In this document: positions 35,701 through 46,959 of the stretch, piece by piece
How positions within the stretch are numbered: the first letter of the stretch is position 1
Layout: each line of letters opens with the position of its first letter
Assembly (NCBI GenBank): GCA_963457665.1
Contig: OY735219.1
Coordinates: 20,220,619 to 20,284,618 of the forward strand
DNA from: Thysanoteuthis rhombus
Taxonomy: Eukaryota > Mollusca > Cephalopoda > Oegopsida > Thysanoteuthidae
DNA length: 64,000 nt
Reading direction: 5' to 3'
Position numbers and translations under genes: made by a program
The notes under the pieces: generated by a model
The model's database searches: none
Seen by the model: the letters and a program-made list of their open reading frames with translations, nothing else
What the model was told of the DNA's origin: nothing

Positions 35701-37609
35701 ATCATTTTAAAAATCTTTGATATGAGTGATTTCGGCACCTCGTATTCCCAGACAATAACCCATCTAGGTGATGACCAGTCTCAACGTTGCCTAACTTCCA
35801 ACTCATCAATTCCTCTCCTTTCTGAAAATATCTACTCCAAATATTTTGTGCAAATTCTTAAGGGTGACGGTTCACTTGGGGTCTCTTTCTAAGAGAAATA
35901 CAAAGTGAAACACCGCGGCTGACTTTTCTGGCACTTCTGAAGGGGAAAAAAATCGTTACTAGAAGATAATACCCGAAAGTTGCCTGATGCGACCATTCCC
36001 GGCACTTAACCAAAGTTTCTGTTCAAACCCTCGAGAGAGCGAGTTCAATTCCACTTTCTGGCCTCTTTTCAGGACATCGTAATTCAGGCATTTTACTTCA
36101 GTGGATATTGTTTAACACCCCCCTTCCTCCCATTCCCTGCCCCCTTTCCATGTATGTGTTCCAATTGTCTTAGCACTTTCTCAGTACTCCAATCTCTCTC
36201 AACGTATTGATTTTTTTTTTTCTTAAACCAACATTTCCAGCGATGTACTTGAATATTTGTTGAAAACAATCCTTTCACTTCTTTACGAGTCGTCGTGATT
36301 TTATTTCTTTAGCACAAACTGATTTTTTTTATAAAAAGAAAAGTGAGGATTAGGTCCAAGTTAAAACGTCCTGGTTATTTACATGGCAAAGGCGCTATAG
36401 AAGTTCATATCTATTTTTCCTCAGTATTTTTTTTTTCCATTTGAGTACTTTCTATTTGGGCTTATAACCATCCGACTAATTCCATAAACAAGGCTAAAAT
36501 CCAATAGTTACATTATTCAAGGGAAAGTTTATTTGTTTGTTCCCTAAAAAGATTTATTAGGAAGGGTTCCTAGAAGTTTGAAAACCACTGACAGATATGT
36601 AAAAAAAATTGACACTTATCGTCCTCCATATTGCAAGTTAATAAACGTCAGGGTATCTGAACCTTAAAGAACTATGGAGTTTCCTATAAATTTTAACTCT
36701 TTCCGTGGGACTAATGTCTCTAATCTAATTTAAGCCAGTGCTGACACTCTCTAGTCATCCTGAGCCAATTTCACCAGCTCTTCTGACTTTCCAGGTTTCA
36801 ATAGCAGTATTTGTGGCCTTAGATGCTTCGTCTGATTTTTTTTTTCTTTCACTACCCGGTGTCGTACTCTTGTAGAAATCATTGTGAATAACTTTTTCAA
36901 TCTGTCACGAGAATGGCTCTGAAAAACTTAGATACAAACTTTTCGAGAATATTCAAATGCGCGCTTAAATCATAAAATTGAATTACACCAAACTTCCCAT
37001 CTATACTTAATTGGACCCTAATTTTTTTTCCAAACTAAGTTCTCCAATTCATAAATATAAGAATTTCTGGGAAAAGGGAAAGATTTCGAAAGTCGGGCAA
37101 AAGATTAAATCAAATATTTTTCTTGTACCTATGCCTGGCCCAGTTTGTTAGTATTCATTTTGTAATCGAGATTATTGGTTCAAATCTGCCTGGAAACTTT
37201 TAGACAGTTGATGTTTTTACAAATTGAAGAAAACGGGGACCAGTTGGGAAAATGTGTACCTACAGAAGTTTGATTGTAAAACCTCAAATATTGAACAAGA
37301 ATATTTTTACATAGAACAGTCGAAAAAGTATTATTGCTGTGGCGAAATAGACCAGTTTAATTTACATGCACGTATGAATAGCTATTTTGTGCCACCGCAA
37401 TTATAGTTTTTGTTGGAATATTTTCGTTCAGTATTTTTATTCAATTTCCTAATATAATGAACACATTGTGCCGATTTGCATTTTTCTTACTGGTATAAAT
37501 GATTGCATCAGTTGAAGATTTGATTCTATATTTATTTATAATCAAAGTTGCTGGAAGGGGTTCAATCATTATTCATTTTATTCATTATACTTCACATAAT
37601 TTTGATCCT

Positions 37610-37690
37610 TATTTGGTCCCAAGACCATACCAAATTGGTCTTCCGTTGAAAAAGCCGCCTGGGAACCCTGGTTACTAAGTAAATGTTTTT
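37610..37690. repeat. Repeat pair I, copy 2
   Basis: CCAAGACCATACCAAATTGG, then TCTTCCGTTGAAAAAGCCGC, parallels 28.98-29.04 kb. On the minus strand both sit at the end of short open stretches, which may be remains of one element's reading frame. Confidence 0.35.
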
Positions 37691-38389
37691 GATAAAAACC
37701 CTAGCCTCAAAGAAAAATTGACCAGAATAGTTGAAGTGTAGATCTTTTTCTCTTGTGGCCAAGGAATGATCCTCGGATATAAAATGTTTTATCTCCCATA
37801 GTTCTGTGTGACTTCCGTCTTTATTGGTCAATTTCTTTAAATCTTCAAATATTCTTCCTCCAGAAATCTAATTTCGTTTAGTCCTCCAAAAAGATCTCGC
37901 ACAATATTCAAGAGGACGGAACTAAAAATGCTTTTTTTTTTTTTTTGTGTTTTTTTTTTTTTGTTTGTTTGTTTGTTTTTTTTGGGGGGGGTCCAAATAG
38001 GCATCAATTTTGTCTTTTTGGGGGGGTCAAATTACCAGGAACCCTCTGCAAATGCCTGGGGATGCGATTGGACATTTTGCCTAGGCCCCAAATTCTATTT
38101 TATTTTCTGTTTCTATTGATCGATTGCTTTGCTTCAAAACTAGTCCAGGGGTCATCCATATCTTTGGCGCCACCGTCCACCTGTATAGTCAATATACAAT
38201 AGAATACAAAAACCTTCTGACTGTTACAAAACAAAGGAACTCACTGTTTCTTTAATGAAAGTAATATCAAATGTTTGGCTCGTATACATGCGTTGTTTTT
38301 AGACCTCCTCAATACGATCCCTGAGTCTTTTCAAGAGCCTCAAGTATATATGTACCTCCATACTTACCTACAACGTGTTGTACAGATGA

Positions 38390-38407
38390 ATGCATGCATG
38401 CATGCAT
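38390..38407. repeat. ATGC microsatellite
   Basis: TGCATGCATGCATGCAT: four units, self-complementary. Confidence 0.8.
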
Positions 38408-39234
38408 AAACACTTACTAATGTCCCTATGCACTTACGTAATCTATGATATCACAATGCTCATTGGTTGATTATTAATAGAAAATATTGCAGTCAACTTT
38501 TTTTTATTTACGGACATAACTCAAAATCCTATAGCGCACATCGAAATTCCTATACAGCCTCCGTTCATGCATAGTTGCTCACCACCAAACAGTTAAAATC
38601 ACCCACCTACGGGTGATAAAGCCTTGGTTAAGAAACCATAAGGGCCATAAAATGTTGTCAGACGGGTTCAGTCTAATAGTTTGTTTTATATAACTAAACT
38701 AGACTTCAATAACATTTTTTTTTTAATTCAGTGAACAATTAAACTCATGAAGTTGAGTTTCTTGGATCAACACTCGGCAAGTTTTGCTTCCCAGGGCACA
38801 GGCCTGGGCAAAGTTTGTCGGAATCCAGCTGGTGACCCATACAGCAAGTCTGTCCGTCTCTGGAGGTGTTGTCCCAAGGGAACGGTATTAGGGTCGTTAC
38901 AGGAGTGGTGAGAACGGGTCTGAACAATGTCGGACTGCTTCATGAACACCATTTCCTAGTCTTCATTCAGCTTTTCCTCTCATAGACTGGTTGCCTCCAA
39001 GTCTGGAAACCCAGTCTAATTGGCTATTTTTACTCATAATCGAGAAGTGATGTATTCATGCCTTTCTAAAGTGCAACTTTTTTTTATTCAGAAAACTTGA
39101 ACACTTGATGTTCAGTTTCCAGTTGAATAATGCCATCAAAGGAGTCTAAGCAAAGTCTCTCATCGAGACATGTCTGCCATTCCAGAACAGAATGAAAGTA
39201 CTAAACAGTAGCCTATGGTGATTGTTACACTTAC

Positions 39235-39790
39235 TAAACCACTATTCTGGCATAAGTATTACTCAAAAATAAACATACAAACTTCAGGCTATTCCTATAC
39301 AGATTGCAAAACGCGAATGATATGAATCGTCATGCATATATAAACTGAATTTCTAATATAATGTGAATTTCAAATTCAATTCTGATTTAATTTTCTCGGA
39401 CTTCTATGATAACTGAATATTTTCTAATATAAATATATTAGACTTTGAAATTCAATAAAAGGGATAAGATGAGAAATTCCCATAAATAACTCTACCAAAA
39501 TACTCTTCTCGTAAATAAATTCGAAAATGAATGTACAGAAAGTTTTACAACTAGCTGAATTTTTTTGGAATTTTTTTTTTTTACATATTTCCAGAATCTG
39601 GATGGTGTTCACCTAAAAATGTTGTCATACAAATTATTTAGTGTAGACATTTTAAAACCTATATCTGGTTCAATACATTGGATAAAAACATTTTTTAAAC
39701 AAAATCTTCCCAATTATTTCCAACGAATGACTTAGGATAATTACAATAAAATCAACGTTTACAAGTTTTACGGCATTTCTATTGACGTGC
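39235..39790. repeat. Dispersed repeat C, copy 1 (left of the Tigger relic)
   Basis: GCATAAGTATTACTCAAAAA, CAAACTTCAGGCTATTCCTA and AATTCAGCTGATTTAATTTC-like blocks reappear in the same order at 42.05-42.57 kb, as does the later block with TACATTGGATAAAAACA (TACATTGGACACAAATA there). The unit is about 530 bases and unclassified. Confidence 0.6.
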
Positions 39791-39799
39791 TGTGGAGAC

Positions 39800-40250
39800 C
39801 TATTTTTTTTCTCAGTGAGGTTCAATCACTTCAATACACCTAGATGGTGGGAGAGATGTATTCATGCTTTTCCTAAGGGATTTGTGTTTCGTGAACATAG
39901 ACAGCCTCAGCTGAGATTAAAACTATCCAATGCCATTTTTCACACAGTAAACCGTTAGGCTACTTGCACCTCTGCATATAGTCTACACAGATCATACTTT
40001 AATGAATTTTCATTGAAAATCAGTCACATTTTTCATTTGGCAAGGACTGCAGAATAGATAAATTCAATTGCCAATTCAGCTGACCACATAAACTTTTTTT
40101 GAAACCTCTTAGATTCTTAATGGGCCGACAAGCTAGTTGAATGTAGTCTTTGAACCGAAGGCTCATTGTTCTTTCCATTCTATCTTATCCGTGACATCTA
40201 TCCTTGGTTCGATAACCATTTTAGCAGTGAGGCATTAAGTACTATTTTTA
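39800..40250. repeat. Larger repeat unit containing SINE A, copy 2
   Basis: This is the partner of 35,280-35,700, in the same orientation and block order. It ends about 180 bases before the Tigger/pogo relic. Confidence 0.6.
39858..39972 (-). mobile_element. tRNA-derived SINE family A, copy 4
   Basis: The plus strand shows ATTCATGCTTTTCCTAAGGG, GTGAACATAGACAGCCTCAG and AAACCGTTAGGCTACTTGCA, matching copy 3. It is more decayed around the B box than copies 1 and 2. Confidence 0.55.
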
Positions 40251-40429
40251 GAGCCTTTTGTATTACTATATGAAGTCTCGAATTACCGTGATTATTTACG
40301 TATAACACATTCTTCCAGATTTTCAAAGTCCAAAGTTAGCAGTGCTTATTATGGCCATATTCAGGACTGTATGGTGTAAACTTGTATCTGTTTCAAGCTA
40401 ACTGATGAACGGTTTAAATCACTGGAGTT

Positions 40430-41530
40430 GTTTAAAATGTTCATGCATCTAAATCAAGCGCGTTCTCATTTGTCCGTGTCACAGATGGACGTCACAACTC
40501 CATGTTGGCTGTGTTGTACGTCTCGTCGTCGACCATTTTGTCTTGGTTCCTCAAAAAAAAATGTCTCCTACACTGACATCCAATGTTTTCGTGGTGTTGC
40601 ATTTTTCGCCACGATTGTTTCAGGAATGCTCTGTCAGACTTCCAGTATCCGCGTACACTCAAGACAAAGCTAGTCATGGAGACGTGCCTCTCTACCCAAC
40701 CACTGGTCTCACTTGGCGTGAACACTTCAAGCTCTCATTAATGCTGACATCCTTTTTGTTTGTAGAACATTGGTCACCCCACCAGGAATGATGGCAAGAT
40801 TGGGTTTTCATTGATTACCGTTGCAGTTTCACGTTGAGCTGTTTTGTCAGACCACCTGGATATCTCCTTAACATCATTTTCATCCTGCTCTTCATCTTTG
40901 TAACAAACCTACCTTATCTCTTTTAGGAACGTCTCCTTGGGCAAGATCTTTCTCTTGAAGATAACGTGTGGCAGCAGCTTTTTTCCATTATTAGTACTGC
41001 CAACATAAGTATGAATCGTTTTTGTCTCCTTGCCAATGGTTTGGATATTAACTGTCTTCTGTCCATTTGAAATCGGTCAGTGCAAGGGGAACGTCAAGGT
41101 TCAGTGGGATCTGATCTGCATTTTCAATCTGGGACCACCTCGCGTTGTCTGACAATGAAATGCTGAGACTCAAATCGACGCTTCTTGTCACTCTGCGAAG
41201 CGCTGACTCAAAGATTGGCCAATTGCAAGGCGTTGTTCCCGTCTTTCTTGGTACCTTGTTAGTTGTGCTGGTTCCAGTTCCGGCCAATCTGCATTCAAAC
41301 ACTCTCTCGATCAGCTGTTCAAACTTCGGTGATACTTCCGATTTCCTTCTACCGACGTCAGCATGGGTTGAAGTTTGATCTTTTTATTTTGTGTTCAGAA
41401 CAAATGACAACCAACGGCCGGATTCTCATTACCTTCTGCTTAAAATGCTGCCTTCAATTCTTCTGCACTTGTGTAGGATGTCTGCTTAGACGCCGCTTGC
41501 TTGTCACACGTAAGCATAGGGTTTAGTACC
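40430..41530 (-). mobile_element. Tigger/pogo-type DNA transposon relic (DDE transposase)
   Basis: Minus-strand fragments in family order are: ENADQIPLNLDVPLALTDFK (41,131-41,072; family NMDETPL.FDMP), HVIFKRKILPKETF (40,970-40,929; family MVIFKRKTLPKEKFP), IIPGGVTNVLQ (40,790-40,758; family VIPGGLTS.LQPLD), and SIPETIVAKNATPRKHWMSV (40,635-40,576; family AIPEE.I.KSFKKCGISNAL). The fragments sit in different frames, so the copy is dead. The first catalytic D of NMDE reads as NAD here. No N-terminal DNA-binding domain or terminal repeats were found. Confidence 0.85.
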
Positions 41531-42054
41531 TGACTGATTTCAGCACGGGGGAGGCACTAACGAAAGGTCAAATTATTGTTTGGCTTTTTATGCCATGCAC
41601 GGACATGGTAATAGTTATCACTTGTGGCTTCAAAGAAATAGACCCTAAAATGTATCCTTGTGTATACTTCTGTTTCTCTTCGTGTGAGCTTATTTTCGCA
41701 GACAATAACTCATAATTTTGTCTGAACATGACTGTGTATTTGCTTAAATACTGCTTAAATTCTGTGTTTCCACATAATGTAAATTCTCTATCTTAGTTGA
41801 TAGAAACCGCTTAAAAGGTTAAATTTAGCTTTTACGAATTCTAAAAAGTCGGTGCGTATTGTATACGATAGATTTCCAGAATTTCTCGGCTTATTATTGC
41901 GGGTGTATATTATGCAAGACTAATTACGAGAAATCTCAAAAGGTTCACCAAAGAAACTATCAAGATGTAAATCAATCAAAAGTAAAATGAATGTGATCAA
42001 TATCTCTTCGTTATTGTCACATGATGTTCTCTGTGCTTCTGCATTGAACTTTTT

Positions 42055-42570
42055 ACTCTAGCATAAGTATTACTAGAAAATAATCATGCAAACTTTAGGC
42101 TATTTCTATTCATAGTACAGATTTCAATTATGAATTTTCATGAATAGATAAATTGAATTAAGGATGAAATTTCAACTGATTTAATTTCTCCAGGGACTTA
42201 ACCTCAAACAGAAGAGAATATTTTTAGTTTTGAGTTGACGTTGGAAAGAAACTTTCCTGCAATTTCTTTTGACAAAAAATTCAAGTTTAAACAGGAATCA
42301 AATTTTATTGAAATCCGATAATTATTTGGTTTACGGTAGTTTTTTGTCTTTGGTTTGTTTTTTGAGGGTTTTTGTTTTTTTTTCTGTTCCAAATCTGGGT
42401 TTGGTTTGCTTAAAAATGTATCTAGTCCCACTGTTTACAGTGTAAACAACTTTTCAAACATGTGGTTCTATACATTGGACACAAATAATTTTTATATCAG
42501 AATTTTTTCCAATCCTTATTCGACTGACATGAGATAATTGCTTTAGAATGAACATGTTTACAACTTCCGA
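42055..42570. repeat. Dispersed repeat C, copy 2 (right of the Tigger relic)
   Basis: This is the partner of 39,235-39,790 in the same orientation. Together they flank the Tigger relic and the SINE A unit at a spacing of about 2.3 kb. Confidence 0.6.
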
Positions 42571-44150
42571 GTATTTTCATGAACATGTCACCCTACAGAT
42601 GTCAAGATGCTTCTGTTTATCACTGTAACTATTTACAACGTTTAGTCAAGAAATATCATTTTGTTGTCCAAAGACGTTCCTCATCTTTCATTTGCCTTCT
42701 CTGGTTTCAGTATTTGCCTTGTCTCTAAGATTACCAGTAATTCCCACTCCCATTTAAATTTAATTTGCTTCAAGGAATAATTTCGTGTAATTAAACAGCT
42801 TTATAATTAGTTCAATTCTATAATTGTACCTCTGCTGTTGTATTTTTTTCTCGAAGGCAACAAGCGAAAATAATCGAACATCCTTTAAAATTCCAATTAG
42901 TAACTTGTATAAACATCAATGGAATCTATTTTGGCAACTAGTTCTTCGATTGGTGAGTCCTTCAACTTGGAGCTTGAATCCTTCAACTTGGAGCTTATTC
43001 CAAATCTTCGATTTGATAGGCTTTCTGCACTTTTTTTTTATCTCTCATAATGAAAAGTTGAAAAGGACGAAGTTGACAAACAAATAGCTTTTTTACTAAG
43101 TCCAGGGTAAAGGAGATGCATTTTAACCTCCAGATTCGGGACTTTGAACTCCTTTCGCTGAAGAATTTTTAAAAAAAATACTCCCAGGGTTCGATAGGAA
43201 TGGTATCCCAGAATGTCCTTCCTCAAAGAAGGTTGAAATCTTTGGCACGATAGAAGTGAGCCTTCATTATTTACATCTGCTGTGACAGTTGGCGCTTGCG
43301 TGTATTTCAGGTTATTGCTGATTGTCTTTGTTTTGGGTTAGGTTTTTTTTGTTTTTTGTTTCTTTGTTTTGGCGGGGGGGTCGTTTTTTCAATGTCCCGC
43401 TGTGTGCAATTACCCATGGTGAAGTCACAATAACGTTGTCCAAAAGATACGAATTTTATAAGTATATATTCGATAGGCTACATTGTTTCCCAACACTAGC
43501 ACGCTATGGACTCTGGAAACGGGAAGAGAGGGGCGAAAGAGACTCTTCACTAAAACGCACACTGAGGTGCTATAATCAAAAATTGTTTTCAAATGCCAGG
43601 TGTTGGAAAGTACGTCTGACTGCTGGGGGCGGACCAGGGTACAAGTGACTTAGCTAAGAATTCCGAGAAAGAGTAATTCTTTAATGTTACTGTGATCTCC
43701 CAACCAAAATCCTCATTGACGCCTTGGCAACAACAGGTAATACCCACTGATATATAACACATCAGATCAAATACTAGAATCACCAACCCCCCACCCCAGA
43801 TATTTAGCCACGTGATAAACCCAACTTGGAATGTTAAAGAAAACCGAATTCTGCTCCACTTTTTTTCTCTCAACTCGCCAAACCCATTACCTAGTGATTG
43901 AAGCTGAGCAGATTGTATCATATCGGTCTTTATAGCTTTTCTGTACGGCTATCATCCCATAGTTCAAAGTATAAGGTCTGATATCTGCATGGTGTGGGTG
44001 GGTCACTATCAATGCTGGTAGTGTTTATATTTCTAAAATATCAGTAGCCAAAGGCAGATGCGAAGCACACCAGACCTGCTCTGTAGAGCGAGCATATCAA
44101 CACAACTTCTTAGGCTAAATCATCAACTACGAACATTTTGACCTGACAAT
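42571..44150. other. No host gene recognised
   Basis: A tandem pair of about 21 bases (TCCTTCAACTTGGAGCTT) lies at 42,957-43,000. A 110-codon open stretch on the minus strand (43,589-43,921) has no recognised homologue and unremarkable composition. Confidence 0.35.
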
Positions 44151-44430
44151 CTTTTTTTTCTTTCTCCCCTCCCCTAAATATATATTGTTTTTCGGTTATG
44201 CCAGTATTAATACGTTTAGGCCGACCCGTTCTACAGCCGTCATGTTTCATATCTGATTATGATGGTGATAAACATTTGTTCTCCAATGGTAGCACCTCTA
44301 CATTGTATTAAACTCCGCACTTGTCTGAACGATACTCTCAGTCGACTTTTTTTTTCTTGCCAGTTTCCAACAGCGTTCCCTGTCTATAACCCGAAATTCT
44401 TCCCAGAGAGGATAGATGTGGCTTCCGCTA
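44150..44430 (-). mobile_element. Second trace of the same Penelope-like family, with hammerhead-like end
   Basis: CTTGTCTGAACGATACTCTC, CCAGTTTCCAACAGCGTTCC and TCTTCCCAGAGAGGATAG parallel the 51.88-52.03 kb sequence. Downstream on the minus strand, ACGGCTGTAGAACGGGTCGG followed by CCTAAACG resembles the hammerhead-like motif at 13.8 kb. The order (coding end, then ribozyme-like motif) is that of Penelope-like elements. The copy is broken. Confidence 0.45.
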
Positions 44431-45110
44431 ACAGCGTGGAAATCCAAGCTTTAGGAAAGAAAATAGTTTTGCTACCATTGGGGGAAAAGTCTGTTTATCA
44501 CCATCACATTCGTATAATACCTGGAAAAGGCCGTAGAATAGATTGGCCGAATCACCATCAAAACAAATAAGGGGTTTCAATTGTCTAAAGAACTCAAAAC
44601 TAAAGACTGGATTAGTGGTAATGCTACGATCCCGGAACCCTCTCTGACCTTTGTAGGAATTATCTACTGGAGCCTTTGTTGGCGGCACAGCTATTTTTTG
44701 TGTTTTGGTTTTGTTTCTATTTGGGGGGGGTTAAGGGGGTGCAGCAAATTGTTTTTCAATGGGTGAATCAGACTTGAAAAATATGACCGGATTATGTTCG
44801 ATCAGAAACCTGATATAATTATGAAGAAAATGTTTCGATAAATGAATTTTCAACGAATTTATGTATAACTATTCACCACGAAGACTAACACGGTGTGTGA
44901 AGGTGGAATGTCATTCTCCCTTCATCCCTTATTTTTGTCACCCTCTGCCTGGTGTCATATCGTACTAGGTGATCGGTGTTATGTCAAACTGATGAAATAT
45001 TTCATTGCATGAGACAGAAAAAATAGTTTTCCTCCCATTATGATCCATCATTATATTTTCAAGTGAGCCTAATATACCATCTTTGGGTGTGCGGCGCTCA
45101 TTTAGAACAC

Positions 45111-45112
<2 letters not shown>

Positions 45113-45142
<30 letters not shown>
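45113..45142. repeat. TA microsatellite
   Basis: About 30 bases of TA, 160 bases before the mariner left end. Similar short TA tracts are at 46,112-46,132, 46,440-46,452 and 53,620-53,642. Confidence 0.9.
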
Positions 45143-45145
<3 letters not shown>

Positions 45146-45305
45146 TGTAGGAAGATTGTCGCCTTCATCCTTTTTCTCCTCCTAGATGATTGGGAACATT
45201 TTTGCCTCTTTTAAATCAGTATCTAAAATCCCATATTTTCACTTGGTTTCAGCGTTTGTCACAAGCTGTCAAAACAACCGCAGGTTAAAGAAAAAACGAG
45301 TTCTA

Positions 45306-46095
45306 TTTGGTCGGTGCAAAAATAATTGGTTTTTCACCAACTTTAAAAAGTTGCATATAATAGCATAGACTGAGTTATTAATCGAAATTAGAACCTTCAG
45401 AATCTACACTTTTTGCCAACTAAAAAATCTGTTTATTCTAGAAGTATAAGATTGTGGGATTTTGGTTTCAGCTGCTGCTTGTTTGTTTACCATGCATTGC
45501 AGGAAGTGGTGGAAATCTTTCAGAAAGTGAAAGTCGGTCGGAGAGAGACCATGGGTGGGGTAGTTTCGAAGCATAGTTCGTTCAATTTTGCAGGGTCATC
45601 TGCACATGTCTAGCTTTTTTCTCTTGGTACAAATATCAAACTGGAGTGGTTTACGTTCAGTTCCTCTGCAACTGCTTTAGTTGTTTTGCGTGGGTTTCTC
45701 TCAACAACGACCTCTCGGCTGGATGTCCATTACAGAAAGGCGTTCACGGAAATTGTGGAACCAACGTTGAGCTCTGACTTTTGATGGGCCCCTCGCCAGA
45801 TACTCAGTTGATATTGTGAACAGTTCCCACCGCTTTACGTCCCCTTTTGCACACGTCAATTGCTCAAATTTGCTTCTTTTATTTTATTTATCTTTTTTTT
45901 AACTATCTTTGATTTCACATGCTCAAATAAACCAGAAAATATAGTTGAAAGAAAAGTTTCAGTTTAAATAAATAGAGCGAAATTTGTACTTTAAAATGGT
46001 ACATTCCATGAACATAATTAAATAATACTTTATTCCAAAATAAGCATTGAGGTGTGGAACTTTTGAAAAATCAGTTACTTTTGCACCAACTTGAA
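45306..46095 (-). mobile_element. mariner DNA transposon with both terminal repeats and an internal deletion
   Basis: The left end reads TTTGGTCGGTGCAAAAATAA and the right end, reversed, TTCAAGTTGGTGCAAAAGTA, both close to known mariner termini (TTAGGTTGGTGCAAAAGTAA). Inside, on the minus strand, is the N-terminal helix-turn-helix region (KVRAQRWFHNFRERLSV near 45,770; then RNPRKTTKAVAEELNVNHSS in a shifted frame) and the C-terminal end (TDFHFLKDFHHFLQ near 45,510). The catalytic middle is missing: about 790 bases against about 1.3 kb for a whole element. TA precedes the left end (45304-45305). The host function is nil; this is a non-autonomous remnant. Confidence 0.85.
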
Positions 46096-46959
46096 TGCAC
46101 TTCATTATATTTATATATATATATATATATATTGATGTGCATTGGTTGGTTATTTTGACCGAAGCTTTTGATCAGTGGTCCTTAATCTATTTGTCATTCA
46201 CCCTGAGGTCTTTATCTCAAAATTCTACCACTAAATTTCTTTTGATCCAATATAAGTTCGTCACTCCGCCACTGAGTACCTTGGCGTGATGGAGTGGCTT
46301 GCATATTCCAATGACCTGAAGATCTATGCTGGCAGGAATTTAATTCCTAGTAGGTCCAGACAGCTCAAAGGAAAGGAATTTGATTAAACCCTTTTCGATC
46401 AAGGCAAGAAACAATATCCCCAATCTCGGTGGAAAAAAAATATATATATATATTATTCCCAAAACATACAAACTCCTTCCGGCATTAAGTAACCCACCAA
46501 GGATTGACCCAACCAATCATAAAACCGATACAAGTTTGTACACCGTAGCGAAGACTTACTTGGTTAGGAGGCGTAGTTTATTAGGAGCATTGTCTATGAA
46601 CCTACTGTTATTGCCTACATTCCCTTTCAAGGTTGGTCAGACAATTTGGACCAATGCCTGAACATAATATACGCTCCATCTTACTAAAATCGAATTGAAT
46701 AAATTGTAGTGAATAAAGAAATCTTTACCATAAACGAAAGCTTTATTCTAATTGGAAAATAGGACACATGAGGCAGATAGATCTCGTGTATGTGATATAT
46801 ACATATATAATCTCATTGTGTCATCCACAGACAGCTGTTTCGTTGTATTACAACTCTTCAGTGTGGCTATTGACTATCCATTATCCTGTCCAGTACCACG
46901 AGGCAGGATTGAAACCTTCGCTTCAGACCCGGAGGCTGGTATCCTACCGCCGTGCTTGT

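Larger units (their letters stand above)
35700..39235. other. No host gene recognised
   Basis: AT-rich sequence with T/G runs at 37,930-37,990 and an ATGC tract. Repeat pair I (37.6 kb) is the only shared sequence seen. Confidence 0.4.

Noticed and set aside
36093-36278. Basic short open stretch (61 codons) on the minus strand
   Set aside because: Short, low in complexity around a K run from a T tract, and no homologue recognised.
43589-43921. 110-codon open stretch on the minus strand
   Set aside because: No recognised domain, no conserved-looking blocks, and such length is expected by chance in a 64-kb window.
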